From the NCBI GenBank assembly GCA_000803105.1, contig JTDA01000005.1, positions 1 through 64,000 on the forward strand: DNA of 64,000 nucleotides. Reading direction: 5' to 3'. The DNA is from Coprobacter secundus. Its GTDB lineage: Bacteria; Bacteroidota; Bacteroidia; Bacteroidales; Coprobacteraceae. This document shows, piece by piece, positions 16,101 to 24,949 of this stretch. The position numbers were made by a program, and so were the translations under genes. Under the pieces are notes generated by a model. That model was not told where the DNA came from, ran no database searches, and saw only the letters and a list, made by a program, of their open reading frames with translations. Every line of letters begins with the position of its first letter. Position 1 is the stretch's first letter.

Positions 16101-17870
16101 TTATTTGTAAATTGGTCCATATGCAGCGCAAGCTCTATAGTCGGCTCCTTCTTTGTCCATACCGAATGCATTCCATGCTGATGGCCGGAAAATCTTTTCT
16201 TCATCAACATTATGCATGCAAACGGGGATACGTAGTATTGAAGCAAGGGTAATTAAATCCTGCCCGATGTGTCCATAACTTATTGCACCGTGGTTTGCTC
16301 CCCAGTTGTTCATGACGGAGTAAACATCTTTAAATGGAGCTTTGTTACATAAACGGGGTACAAACCAAGTAGTAGGCCAAGTCCTATCAGTACGCACATC
16401 AAGGGCCTTATGTATTTCTGGGTCAAGTTCTACTGTCCAGCCCTCTGCAATTTGAAGTACTGGTCCAAGTCCTTTTACCAAATTTAAGCGACTCATTGTA
16501 ACAGGCATACCCCCTTTAGATAGGAAATTGGAAGAATAACCTCCTCCTCTGAAATAGTCGCGATTGGCAGGATACCAGGTTGTAGCTTCTAGGCAGTTTT
16601 TTACTTCTTCTTCTGTAATATCCCAGTAAGGTTTCATGGTTGGTTGCCCGTTTTCAGTTTGGCACCCTGTTCCGTCGAGGGTAGTAGCCCCAGAGTTGAT
16701 AAGGTGTATAATGCCATGTTGGGCAAGTCCGGTAAGTTTTTTGCCAGTTACACGTTCTACAGCTTCGGGACTCCAGAATGTACGTACATCTGAAAATATT
16801 TGAGCACGGTTAGAAAGAAGATGTCCAAATAACATAGCAACCCCGTTACAAGCGTCGTTTTCTGTTGCAACAACATATGCCTCGCGTATACCGTTCCAGT
16901 CAAAAGACGTATTTAATAAAGCCTCAGAAAAGTCTCCGTTGGGCATAAAATCGGTCCATTGGCGCTGTCCTTGGAATCCTGCAGCAATTGCATTGTGCCC
17001 GAGGGCTTCTTCTTTGAATCCCATTTCTCGCAATTTAGGATTACCCTGCATCAAATCGCGCATAATGATGGTCATTTTTACCACAAATTCCCAATCTGCA
17101 TCTTTTTCTTCACGAGTTTTTGTTTTCTCGGGGATATTGAAGTCTGTTCCTTCATTTTTCTTGCACCATTTTTCTGTCCAGGCCATGGCTTTAGCAAATT
17201 CATCTTTATCATATATGCCTTCATTTACACGATGGATGATTTCGCTCATGTCTATTGATTCGTTACGCATGCCCAAATATTCTTGGAAAAAGTCTGGATT
17301 GACAATAGAACCTGCTATGCCCATCGATACACTACCCATTGAAAGGTATGATTTACCTCTCATTGTTGCGACGGCTTGAGCAGCACGGGCAAAACGTAAT
17401 AACTTCTCAGCAACATCTTCGGGTATGGTATTGTCATCTAAGTCTTGTACATCTCGTCCATAGATTCCAAATGCTGGGAGTCCTTTTTGCGCGTGAGCAG
17501 CTAATACAGCAGCTAAGTAGACAGCCCCGGGGCGTTCAGTTCCGTTAAATCCCCAAACCGCTTTGGGATAATGAGGATTCATATCCATAGTTTCTGCTCC
17601 ATAACACCAGCAAGAAGTTACTGTAATTGTAGCCCCTACACCTTCTTTTTCAAATTTTTCAGCACATGCAGCAGTCTCAGCTACACGACCGATTGTGCTA
17701 TCAGCAATGACACATTCGACAGGAGAGCCATCTCCGTTTTTGAGGTTTGATGTAATGAGTTGAGCCACAGCTTTGGCCAAATTCATAGTTTTTTCTTCAA
17801 GACTTTCGCGTACACCTTTTTGGCGAGCGTCAATGGTGGGACGAATCCCGATTTTTGGATACTTTTTCAT
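16101..17870 (-). CDS. fucI: L-fucose isomerase
   Basis: The 589-residue enzyme (E. coli FucI has 591) converts L-fucose to L-fuculose. N-terminal KIGIRPTIDARQKGVRESLE is diagnostic. The Mn2+ ligands are visible: Glu in VATENDACNG (about residue 335), Asp in FSDVRTFW (about 360) and His in SYGHIGQDL (about 525). Other conserved blocks are GAETMDMNPHYPKAVWGFNG and NWGANHGAI. It is the first structural gene after fucR, and the 68-base gap between them holds a copy of the candidate operator, suggesting its own regulated promoter. Confidence 0.97.
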   Translation of the reverse strand: MKKYPKIGIRPTIDARQKGVRESLEEKTMNLAKAVAQLITSNLKNGDGSPVECVIADSTIGRVAETAACAEKFEKEGVGATITVTSCWCYGAETMDMNPHYPKAVWGFNGTERPGAVYLAAVLAAHAQKGLPAFGIYGRDVQDLDDNTIPEDVAEKLLRFARAAQAVATMRGKSYLSMGSVSMGIAGSIVNPDFFQEYLGMRNESIDMSEIIHRVNEGIYDKDEFAKAMAWTEKWCKKNEGTDFNIPEKTKTREEKDADWEFVVKMTIIMRDLMQGNPKLREMGFKEEALGHNAIAAGFQGQRQWTDFMPNGDFSEALLNTSFDWNGIREAYVVATENDACNGVAMLFGHLLSNRAQIFSDVRTFWSPEAVERVTGKKLTGLAQHGIIHLINSGATTLDGTGCQTENGQPTMKPYWDITEEEVKNCLEATTWYPANRDYFRGGGYSSNFLSKGGMPVTMSRLNLVKGLGPVLQIAEGWTVELDPEIHKALDVRTDRTWPTTWFVPRLCNKAPFKDVYSVMNNWGANHGAISYGHIGQDLITLASILRIPVCMHNVDEEKIFRPSAWNAFGMDKEGADYRACAAYGPIYK

Positions 17871-17901
17871 TGTTTCTTATGTTTGTTTAAAATCGCTTTA
17901 T

Positions 17902-17920
17902 CTGTGCTGAGCTGTGCTGA
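17902..17920. promoter_or_regulatory. Candidate FucR operator upstream of fucI
   Basis: Two direct copies of CTGTGCTGA separated by one G (19 bases in all) lie 32-50 bases before the fucI start codon. An 18/19-identical copy precedes fucR. A direct repeat at 10-base pitch places both halves on the same DNA face. Confidence 0.75.
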
Positions 17921-17938
17921 ATGAAAACTAAAAAAATT

Positions 17939-18919
17939 TTAAAGAGAACCTCTCAAACGTAATAAAGTTGGTAAGTACTCTTGATATTTTCGATCATTTA
18001 GAACAAATTCCGCTATTTTTTCTCCCATTTCTCTCCAATCGATTGTTAAGGCCGTAATGCCATTATCAATGATTTCATAAGATGGAGTATCATTGTATGC
18101 TAATATACCGAAATCGTAACCACATTTTAGGTTCAGTTTCCGGCTTTTTTTTATAAATTCGACAATATTTTGTTGTTTGATTATTAAATATGCTACATTC
18201 TGTTGCGGGTTGCATTCTTCTGTTGATTCATATATTTCATAAAGAAATCCATGGTCGATACAAAATTGGATAAAATATTGTTTACTGCTTTGGGGATGTT
18301 TTAAATATTTAGGGAATACCATTACTAGTTTTTTGTATTTGCGTAAGGAATCGATAGCTGATAACATCCCGAGATATAAGCCCCTATCAAAGTCTTGACA
18401 GATATAAGAATATGCATCTTTATTGAACTTTCCAAAATCAAGTAATAGTAATTTATTAGGATCTATTTTTCTCAAAATATCTGAAAATTGTTCATTATCA
18501 AAATTCATGATGATATATTTGTTATAGTTCCCAATTGATTCTTGCATAAGAGTATTAAAAAGTCGTTGACTATATTGGTGGAATAACAAGTCTACTTTAT
18601 ATCCAGAGGGTAGCCGACGAATAAAACTATTATAGAGTTCTTCTTTGAAGGGAGAATATTCATCGAGTAACAATAAAACATGAGTAAGCTTATCTGTAAC
18701 GTAATAACCTTTTCCTGGAGTAGAGTCGATAATTCCTCGTTCACGTAAGTCAAGAAATGCTTTAAATACGGTATCGCGTGAAACTTGGTAATGAGCGCTC
18801 AATCGGTTGATAGAGGGTAGAAGGTCTCCAATTTTATATTCTCCGAGAGAAATTGCTTGTGCAATTTTATCGGCCAGTTGTTTTACCTTTGATGTTTGTT
18901 GTCCAAATGCAAATTTCAT
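17939..18919 (-). CDS. fucR: GntR-family transcriptional regulator of fucose catabolism
   Basis: The N-terminal winged helix (about residues 1-75 from the chosen start) has the GntR pattern: KQLADKIAQAISLGEYKIGD, LLPSINRLSAHYQVSRDTVF and GIIDSTPGKGYYV. The C-terminal part is a periplasmic-binding-like effector domain (LacI-type ends such as FGILAYNDTPSYEIIDNGIT), consistent with a sugar ligand. I chose ATG at 18919 rather than the longer frame from 18958, because the longer version would place the candidate operator inside the coding sequence and adds 13 residues with no family support. In Bacteroides, FucR is a fucose-responsive repressor of this operon; the same role is inferred. Confidence 0.9.
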   Translation of the reverse strand: MKFAFGQQTSKVKQLADKIAQAISLGEYKIGDLLPSINRLSAHYQVSRDTVFKAFLDLRERGIIDSTPGKGYYVTDKLTHVLLLLDEYSPFKEELYNSFIRRLPSGYKVDLLFHQYSQRLFNTLMQESIGNYNKYIIMNFDNEQFSDILRKIDPNKLLLLDFGKFNKDAYSYICQDFDRGLYLGMLSAIDSLRKYKKLVMVFPKYLKHPQSSKQYFIQFCIDHGFLYEIYESTEECNPQQNVAYLIIKQQNIVEFIKKSRKLNLKCGYDFGILAYNDTPSYEIIDNGITALTIDWREMGEKIAEFVLNDRKYQEYLPTLLRLRGSL

Positions 18920-18936
18920 GTTTCTCAGGGTATATT

Positions 18937-18955
18937 CTGTGCTGAACTGTGCTGA
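18937..18955. promoter_or_regulatory. Candidate FucR operator upstream of fucR
   Basis: CTGTGCTGA-A-CTGTGCTGA, differing by one base from the site before fucI. It sits 18-36 bases before the chosen fucR start, so FucR probably controls its own gene. Confidence 0.75.
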
Positions 18956-19027
18956 CAAAGAAAAAAAATATTTTTTGAAATTGCAAGAATGAATATATGT
19001 TTTGTAACAGATTATAAATAAAAATAT

Positions 19028-19066
19028 AAGATACCCCTAAATTGGATGGTTATTTGGGGGCATCTT
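19028..19066 (-). terminator. Terminator after the S8 protease gene
   Basis: Minus-strand hairpin with AAGATGCCCCCAAAT pairing to ATTTAGGGGTATCTT, followed by a weak AT-rich tail (ATATTTTTATTT). It separates the protease unit from fucR. Confidence 0.7.
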
Positions 19067-19104
19067 AAAATAGTAGAAAAATATTTTGTGAAATGGTATT
19101 TTTA

Positions 19105-21264
19105 TTATTGTATTACCTTAATACTTTTATGAATGTTTTTGCCATCTATTCGGATGACGTATATACCTTGGGGGGCATTTTTTAAGGATATATTTTCTGA
19201 TTGTCCGGCTGAGATATTACTGAAAGAAGTATGATATACTTGTTTACCGTTTATATGATAGATACTTAATAAAACTTGTCGGTCATCTTTTCCAAATAAT
19301 AGATTGTACATACCATTTCCCATAGGATATAAGATGATGTCTGGGGTAGTTGCTGATATTTCTTCTGTATGGGCAGCGAGTTCGATACATTTTTTTATAC
19401 CGTTCCATGCATCGATCTTCCCGAATCCCCAAATATTATTCCCGTTTTCAGAAATGTCGCCTGTATAATTATCTTTCCGTGCCGTTGTTTTTAAAATGTT
19501 TCTTACATTTTCAGGATTTAGCTGTGGATTGGCTTGTAACCATGTTGCCAGCACTCCGGTGATAAATGGTGATGACATGGAAGTTCCTGCCATATAACCA
19601 TAATAATATTTTTTCCCGTTATAAGTTGTTGGATTATTGGTTAGCATATCTCCATAATAACTATCATTAATTACACCGTTGGCACTGGAATAAGAGGAGA
19701 TGATAAAAGCTCCTGGGGCAGAAATATCGGGCTTGATGCGTCCGTCAGCAGTAGGTCCATGGCTGGAAAAATCAGCTATGGAGCCGATTTGACCATATGC
19801 TTGGTTGTTATAAGCTCCGACAGATATAATTCTTTTTCCAGTCCCTCCTATTTCTCCAACTGTACAATTTGTATCACCGGCATACCATTCTGAAATTCCG
19901 CGGTCGGAAAATTCTCCGTAATAGTCGTGGGTCCAAGCATGTACTGTTCCTTCAGTTGCAGATATAATTATTCCAACATAATATCCGCTTAGATTGTCGA
20001 CGCTGACTTCAAGATAAATGTTGGGCTTATTGTTATTGTAGTCGATTCCTGTATAAATATTTGCATACCCGTTTTTTACTCCGGATAAAGCAATTCGTTC
20101 GCCAAAACCGTTAGATATGTTGGCGTTGAATTTTTTACTTTTATTCATTTGTTTATTAGACTTGTTGTATGTAAAAATTTCAACCTGATAATTCTTTCCT
20201 ACTTCTCCCCAAATATCGCAAGGTAATATATAAGATTTCTCTCCGGTTTCAGCAGGATCAGAGAAATAAAAAGCACTTATGATTTGAGAATCGGATGAAG
20301 AAAAACTTTTAGATAGATGTAGAGGTCTGTCGCCTTCATTTCCGGCCGATCCTACCATTAATCGCCCATTTCCTTGCATTCCATCGCAGAACTGGTCGAA
20401 AGTGGATGTTCCATCATGGGGACCTATATGAGTTCCTAAGCTCATATTGATAACACATGGTTTATTTACAGACTCGGCATATTCGTAAATGTATTTAATT
20501 GCATTTGATAAGTCAACGTCTTCATTACCAACACTTACGAGAACAATGTCAGCTTCACCGGCAATACCTTGAAAATTCTGGCTTTTATCAGCCCCTGCGG
20601 CAATACCGGTTACATGTGTTCCATGTGTTTCGGTCATGTAGTCGTATTGTGCATTAAGTATTTCTTGAGTTGTTGTATATTCTGTGCCATAACTAAAATT
20701 TGATGGGGTAGAACCATTAGAAGTATTTTGATTCCATACCCGTTTTACACGAAGCTCTGTTTTATCTGCATTATAGAAGTTGATATGTCCATATTCAAAT
20801 CCGTTGTCTATAATACCTACAACGACATTTTTACCTAAATAAGGCATATTTAGGTTTGTTCCATTTTGTGTCTGGGTTACAAATGTTTCATCTCTGGCAA
20901 TATCCATACGTTTATATATAGGAGTTCCTATTTGGATATATTTTACAATATCCAATGCTGCAATATCCTCAATTTTGCTGACCGGTATTTGTACTGTAAT
21001 TAGTGAATCGAGTTGCGAATTTATTTTTACATTGTATTCTTGGAGGGTAGATGGGTCAGTATCTTTTTTTAAGTATATATATGAATTAATATATTCGATT
21101 TTTCCAACTTCACGTATCATGAATCGTTTCTGGATAGAAGCAGACTGAGACGTTTGTTTCTTTTGATTTATAAAATGTCGAGTGTATGGAGACATTTTTG
21201 ATTGTTGAGAAAAAGATACGGCAGCTATACATAATAGCAAGAAAAGAATAGCAATTTTTTTCAT
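19105..21264 (-). CDS. Secreted subtilisin-like (S8) peptidase with C-terminal sorting domain
   Basis: This 719-residue preproprotein has a signal peptide (1-20), a propeptide-like region (about 45-125, ending KIEDIAALDIVKYIQIGTPIY) and an S8 catalytic domain. The triad is D153 in GIIDNGFEYGH, H214 in THGTHVTGIAAG and Ser near residue 570 in AGTSMSSPFITG. A large insert (about 340-480) is typical of Bacteroidota S8 enzymes. The last 70 residues (GMYNLLFGKDD through QGIYVIRIDGK and SIKVIQ) have the beta-sandwich pattern of a T9SS type A sorting domain, so surface display or release is expected. A small lipoprotein gene lies 16 bases upstream and is probably co-transcribed. Confidence 0.9.
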   Translation of the reverse strand: MKKIAILFLLLCIAAVSFSQQSKMSPYTRHFINQKKQTSQSASIQKRFMIREVGKIEYINSYIYLKKDTDPSTLQEYNVKINSQLDSLITVQIPVSKIEDIAALDIVKYIQIGTPIYKRMDIARDETFVTQTQNGTNLNMPYLGKNVVVGIIDNGFEYGHINFYNADKTELRVKRVWNQNTSNGSTPSNFSYGTEYTTTQEILNAQYDYMTETHGTHVTGIAAGADKSQNFQGIAGEADIVLVSVGNEDVDLSNAIKYIYEYAESVNKPCVINMSLGTHIGPHDGTSTFDQFCDGMQGNGRLMVGSAGNEGDRPLHLSKSFSSSDSQIISAFYFSDPAETGEKSYILPCDIWGEVGKNYQVEIFTYNKSNKQMNKSKKFNANISNGFGERIALSGVKNGYANIYTGIDYNNNKPNIYLEVSVDNLSGYYVGIIISATEGTVHAWTHDYYGEFSDRGISEWYAGDTNCTVGEIGGTGKRIISVGAYNNQAYGQIGSIADFSSHGPTADGRIKPDISAPGAFIISSYSSANGVINDSYYGDMLTNNPTTYNGKKYYYGYMAGTSMSSPFITGVLATWLQANPQLNPENVRNILKTTARKDNYTGDISENGNNIWGFGKIDAWNGIKKCIELAAHTEEISATTPDIILYPMGNGMYNLLFGKDDRQVLLSIYHINGKQVYHTSFSNISAGQSENISLKNAPQGIYVIRIDGKNIHKSIKVIQ

Positions 21265-21280
21265 ATAGTTGAATTTAGAA

Positions 21281-21736
21281 TTATCGTTTAAAAATAGGTC
21301 GGCTGGTTTCGATAGATGTTATTTCCGGATAATTTGCTATAGTAACAATTTTATTCAATGGGCAAGAGAAAACGTTTAATGAGTCATTGTATGAGGTAAT
21401 TTGTATACCAGATTTTTCTAAGCCGTGTTTATCAAATAGGGGAGTGGTATGTAAATATCCTTTGAAGATATATTGCCCGTTTTGTAATTTAATTTGGTGT
21501 TTATTTATAATATCCTTAGAAGGGATATATGAGTCGATATTTTCAAAATGTTTAGTTTCTTTACTTAAGTCATTCCATAGCATTTTAAATCTTGCTGAAA
21601 AATGTACAGATTCTGGTAAGATAGCTGAGGTATTCATACATAATTCTGTATTATGACTAATTTCCTTATGTTTTGTTGTATTGCAGGAGATACAGCAAAG
21701 TATTAAATAAATGGTTATGAGAGATATTTTTACCAT
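21281..21736 (-). CDS. Small lipoprotein resembling the protease propeptide
   Basis: From the chosen ATG (21736) the product has 151 residues, with a hydrophobic leader and lipobox ending CCISC. A longer frame to 21769 would run into the -7 promoter box. The C-terminus, LNKIVTIANYPEITSIETSR followed by PIFKR, lines up with the last part of the neighbouring protease propeptide, SKIEDIAALDIVKYIQIGTP followed by IYKR, including SLNVFSCPL against SLITVQIPV just before. I therefore read it as a stand-alone propeptide/I9-like domain on a lipid anchor, possibly an inhibitor or folding partner in trans. Function is inferred; no named family is recognised. Confidence 0.7.
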   Translation of the reverse strand: MVKISLITIYLILCCISCNTTKHKEISHNTELCMNTSAILPESVHFSARFKMLWNDLSKETKHFENIDSYIPSKDIINKHQIKLQNGQYIFKGYLHTTPLFDKHGLEKSGIQITSYNDSLNVFSCPLNKIVTIANYPEITSIETSRPIFKR

Positions 21737-21768
21737 GAGTATCTTATTTAGAAAGATTAAGAAACTCA

Positions 21769-21776
21769 CAAAGGTA
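21769..21776 (-). promoter_or_regulatory. Promoter -7 box of the propeptide-like/protease unit
   Basis: TACCTTTG on the minus strand matches TAnnTTTG, about 33 bases before the chosen start. No good TTG partner lies at the expected distance. Confidence 0.45.
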
Positions 21777-21842
21777 TCAATTTGTTTGTAAAAAATTTAA
21801 ATATTGCTTATTTAAAACATCGATTTGTAGAAAGAGATGTAT

Positions 21843-21903
21843 AAAAAAATCCTCTTTATATTATCATGCTATTAAATTACAGATGATAATTAAAGAGGAT
21901 TTA
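21843..21903 (-). terminator. Terminator of polysaccharide locus A, SusCD side
   Basis: Arms of about 19 bases (AATCCTCTTTAATTATCAT and its near-perfect complement) enclose a 15-base loop. On the minus strand the stem is followed by seven T. It lies about 100 bases after the stop of the DUF1735-like gene. Confidence 0.85.
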
Positions 21904-22000
21904 ATCTAAAAACACAAAATAAATCTAATTCTTTACCTATGAAAATGAGAACTTTTATAGGCGATTATATATCGTTACCATAGTGAAATAAATTTAGTTT

Positions 22001-23053
22001 TTAGTCGAAAAAACTTTCCAAACGGAACATTCTTATTTTATTGGCTTGTAAAATAAGTTGTGATCCATCGGTGATATTGATTAGAAAACCGATGGATGTT
22101 TGTTGGTCGGTATTCAAGCTAAAAGATGTTGAGACTGTTTTTCCATTATATTCATTTGTGATTTCTGTGGCACCTAAAGCGTTCTCAATCGATACTAAAT
22201 CGGGAAGTGTATTCCCAGTTGCAGCTAAAATATAGGTTCCACTGATGAGTGCAACTTTAGGTAAGTCGGCCTCCACTAAATATTCTCCTTGGGGCAAAGT
22301 AAAAGTTTGGTAGATTTTTCCATTTGTAATAGGTGCATCACCCGGATTCCATTTTTCTACGCCCATGTAACCGCAATTGGCGTCATAGCCGGCTCCATCG
22401 CTGCCATGATTTCTCATTTCATCATTTACTTCCCAGTCGGCCAATAATCTGAAACGGCTACTACCGTCAACGGGCTGGAATGTTGTGTTTAAAAAGTATG
22501 AATCGGTAATATCTATTTTTTTTGCAGCAAAATCGGCTGTATTTAATGTTATATATACCGAATCGATAGGATTTAACGTATAGCGATCCAGATTAGAGAT
22601 TTTAATTTTAGCTCCAATCATTTTTCCTGGATGATTTTCTAAGGCACTATTAGTTATATTTAGATAAAAAGCCTTTTGTGAACTTCCGGCAGGAACTGTA
22701 ATTCTGGAGATTTTTTCTGTACTGTTTTCTGAAGCTGTAAGAAAGCATTCGTCAGAGTTCAATGTTTCACAATTTTCAGGAACCTCATCATATATAATTT
22801 CAACATCAGCATTGAATCCCTGATTTGTTTCGAATCCAGATAAGGCTAAACCAAAGGCTTTTTTGAAAGTTTTATTATTTTTATCTATAATCAAGTTATC
22901 TTGTGTGAGGTTGATAGTCCCATTATTGACTTGTACAAAACTTACAATTTGTTCAAGGCTTTTCACTTCTTCTAAAGTATCTACACTACAAGAAAAAAAG
23001 AAAAGGGGGGAGAGTAATAGTGAGATTCTCCACGTATATTTATTATATTTCAT
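22001..23053 (-). CDS. DUF1735-like surface glycan-binding lipoprotein
   Basis: I chose ATG at 23053 (MKYNKYTWRISLLLSPLFFF, then SCSVD), which gives a proper lipobox; the longer frame begins upstream of the SusD stop. The 350-residue product has an N-terminal region with the DUF1735 (BT_3987-type) layout, a beta-sandwich with FNADVEIIYDEVPENC and ITVPAGSSQKAFYLNI. Its C-terminal half looks like a carbohydrate-binding jelly roll (YQTFTLPQGEYLVEADL, TSIGFLINITDG). Third in a SusC-SusD-X operon, it takes the SusE/SGBP position and would bind the target glycan at the cell surface. The ligand is unknown. Confidence 0.8.
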   Translation of the reverse strand: MKYNKYTWRISLLLSPLFFFSCSVDTLEEVKSLEQIVSFVQVNNGTINLTQDNLIIDKNNKTFKKAFGLALSGFETNQGFNADVEIIYDEVPENCETLNSDECFLTASENSTEKISRITVPAGSSQKAFYLNITNSALENHPGKMIGAKIKISNLDRYTLNPIDSVYITLNTADFAAKKIDITDSYFLNTTFQPVDGSSRFRLLADWEVNDEMRNHGSDGAGYDANCGYMGVEKWNPGDAPITNGKIYQTFTLPQGEYLVEADLPKVALISGTYILAATGNTLPDLVSIENALGATEITNEYNGKTVSTSFSLNTDQQTSIGFLINITDGSQLILQANKIRMFRLESFFD

Positions 23054-23082
23054 GATTGATATGTTTAAAGATTTATGTTTCA

Positions 23083-24933
23083 TTACCATCCTGGATTTTG
23101 TACGCAAGCTTTATTTCTAATTATTTCATCATCAGGAATTGGCCATAGATAAAATTTTTGAGGGAAGACACGTTTTTCTATGACTGTCCGTTCATAGAAA
23201 CTTATGTCTTGGAGGTTTTCTCCTTTATCTACATTCATACCCATTAGGGGAGTACCGTCGGCTTGTTCTGCTATTTTCCATCGACGTGTATCCCAAGCTC
23301 TGAAATTTTCGAATGCAAGTTCTACGCGACGCTCAGCACGGATGGCTTCTCTCATACTGCTTTGGGAATCGGTTTGGGTGGACGTGAGATCTGGAATACC
23401 TGCTCTGTAGCGGATAGCGTTTACATATCGGGCTGCCTCGTTTCTTGCCGCTTGGGTATTTTCTGCTTCATTTAAACATTCTGCATAGTTGAGATAAATT
23501 TCAGCTAAGCGAATCATGACATTTGATCGAGTGACTCCGGTCCAGTTAATCAAATCTGAATTTGGACTTATATTTTTACATGTTAGATAACCAGTTGCAC
23601 TATGGTCATGCGAACCATTTTTTCCACAGTTTCCGTTAAAGTATAGTTCTACTGTCTGTTTGGGTTTGCCATCTTCTTCGTAAATCCAATCTGCGCCATT
23701 ATAAATGATTGAGGCATAGAAACGAGGCTCCCGGTTTACATACATCATATTCGTTCCTGCTTTGGTATAAACTCCTGCTTTAGATGAAAACTTGGTCAAA
23801 TCTTCTGTCGATGTGTCGTATTTTGTCCCATCAGCCATGAAATAGGAGTCTATCATTTGTTGGGAGATGCCTACACCATTCCATCCATTAACAATACGAG
23901 GGGCACAATGACGCTCATATCCGTTGTTAGCATTAGATGATGCCATTTGAGGACGGGCATAAATAACTTCTTTATTCCATCTTTCTAAAAAGGTATTTTG
24001 ATATGATAAATATGGATTATGCGGAAATTCATTTATTCGGTCAACATCTGGATTATTGCCAGTAATGTATAATCCGTTTTTGGGATCTCCCCCATTCAAT
24101 ATCTTGTCAATGAGTTCTTTATTTGACTTGGCGGCAATTTTCCAACGTCCCAAATCGACAGAAGCGGTATTATTTACCATGGGCGAACCATCTATGTTTT
24201 TGAAACTGGCAAGATCATGGTTTCCGTTCCAAAATGGACTGGCTGCCAACATTTGCATACGGGCTTTAAATGCCATAACTGTACGTTTGTCTATACGACC
24301 TTTATCATTGTCATTGATGTATGTTTCGGGCATATCCGGGCTTTGTAAAACCTCATCAAATTGTCTGATAACAAAGCTAACACAGTCTTCAAAGCTACTT
24401 CTTGGAAACTGTAGTTCATCGTTACTTAAATTAATATCAAGCTCGGTTTCCGGCATTAGTACAATGGGGCCATATTGGCGAATCAGGTAAAAATAATAAA
24501 TAGCTCTTAATGCTTTAGCTTCTTGCTTCCAACAGGCTCTGACATCTGGAGAAAGGGTAGGGTCGTCGTTACCATCGATTCTGTTTATAAAAACTGTGGC
24601 AGATCGTATACCTTTATAAAATTGGGCCCATTTATCATAATATCCACTTCGAGTATTCCAGTTTCCTATATTAATTTGTTTGGCCCAGCTGGCAGCCCAT
24701 ATGAAGTCTCCTTCATCACAAATACCTAACATATTATAATTGTTTTGCATTTCCATTTCGTCTGGAATAAAGCTGTAGATACTGCTTAGGTAGGATTGTG
24801 AGCGGGGACGAGATGAAAAGATATCATCAATGGTGAGCATATCGTCCGGCTGTTTATCTAAATAATCTGCACATGCAAATATGGGTAGTAGACAAAAAGC
24901 AAAAAGAAATTTTATATTTTTAATATTTTTCAT
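23083..24933 (-). CDS. SusD/RagB-family nutrient-uptake lipoprotein
   Basis: The 616-residue lipoprotein (lipobox LLPIFAC, followed by ADYLDKQPDD) is the surface lid of the SusCD transporter. TPR-like helices include RACWKQEAKALRAIYYFYLI with RQYGP. C-terminal family blocks are MIRLAEIYLNYAECLNEAEN, RYVNAIRYRAGIPDL and the REAIRAERRVELAFE, WDTRRWK signature, ending KFYLWPIPDDEI with NPGW. It lies 16 bases after the SusC stop. Confidence 0.95.
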   Translation of the reverse strand: MKNIKNIKFLFAFCLLPIFACADYLDKQPDDMLTIDDIFSSRPRSQSYLSSIYSFIPDEMEMQNNYNMLGICDEGDFIWAASWAKQINIGNWNTRSGYYDKWAQFYKGIRSATVFINRIDGNDDPTLSPDVRACWKQEAKALRAIYYFYLIRQYGPIVLMPETELDINLSNDELQFPRSSFEDCVSFVIRQFDEVLQSPDMPETYINDNDKGRIDKRTVMAFKARMQMLAASPFWNGNHDLASFKNIDGSPMVNNTASVDLGRWKIAAKSNKELIDKILNGGDPKNGLYITGNNPDVDRINEFPHNPYLSYQNTFLERWNKEVIYARPQMASSNANNGYERHCAPRIVNGWNGVGISQQMIDSYFMADGTKYDTSTEDLTKFSSKAGVYTKAGTNMMYVNREPRFYASIIYNGADWIYEEDGKPKQTVELYFNGNCGKNGSHDHSATGYLTCKNISPNSDLINWTGVTRSNVMIRLAEIYLNYAECLNEAENTQAARNEAARYVNAIRYRAGIPDLTSTQTDSQSSMREAIRAERRVELAFENFRAWDTRRWKIAEQADGTPLMGMNVDKGENLQDISFYERTVIEKRVFPQKFYLWPIPDDEIIRNKACVQNPGW

Positions 24934-24949
24934 AATATAAGTTTTTTGT

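Noticed and set aside
16959..17548. Plus-strand frames inside fucI
   Set aside because: They lie fully within a complete, recognisable L-fucose isomerase gene.
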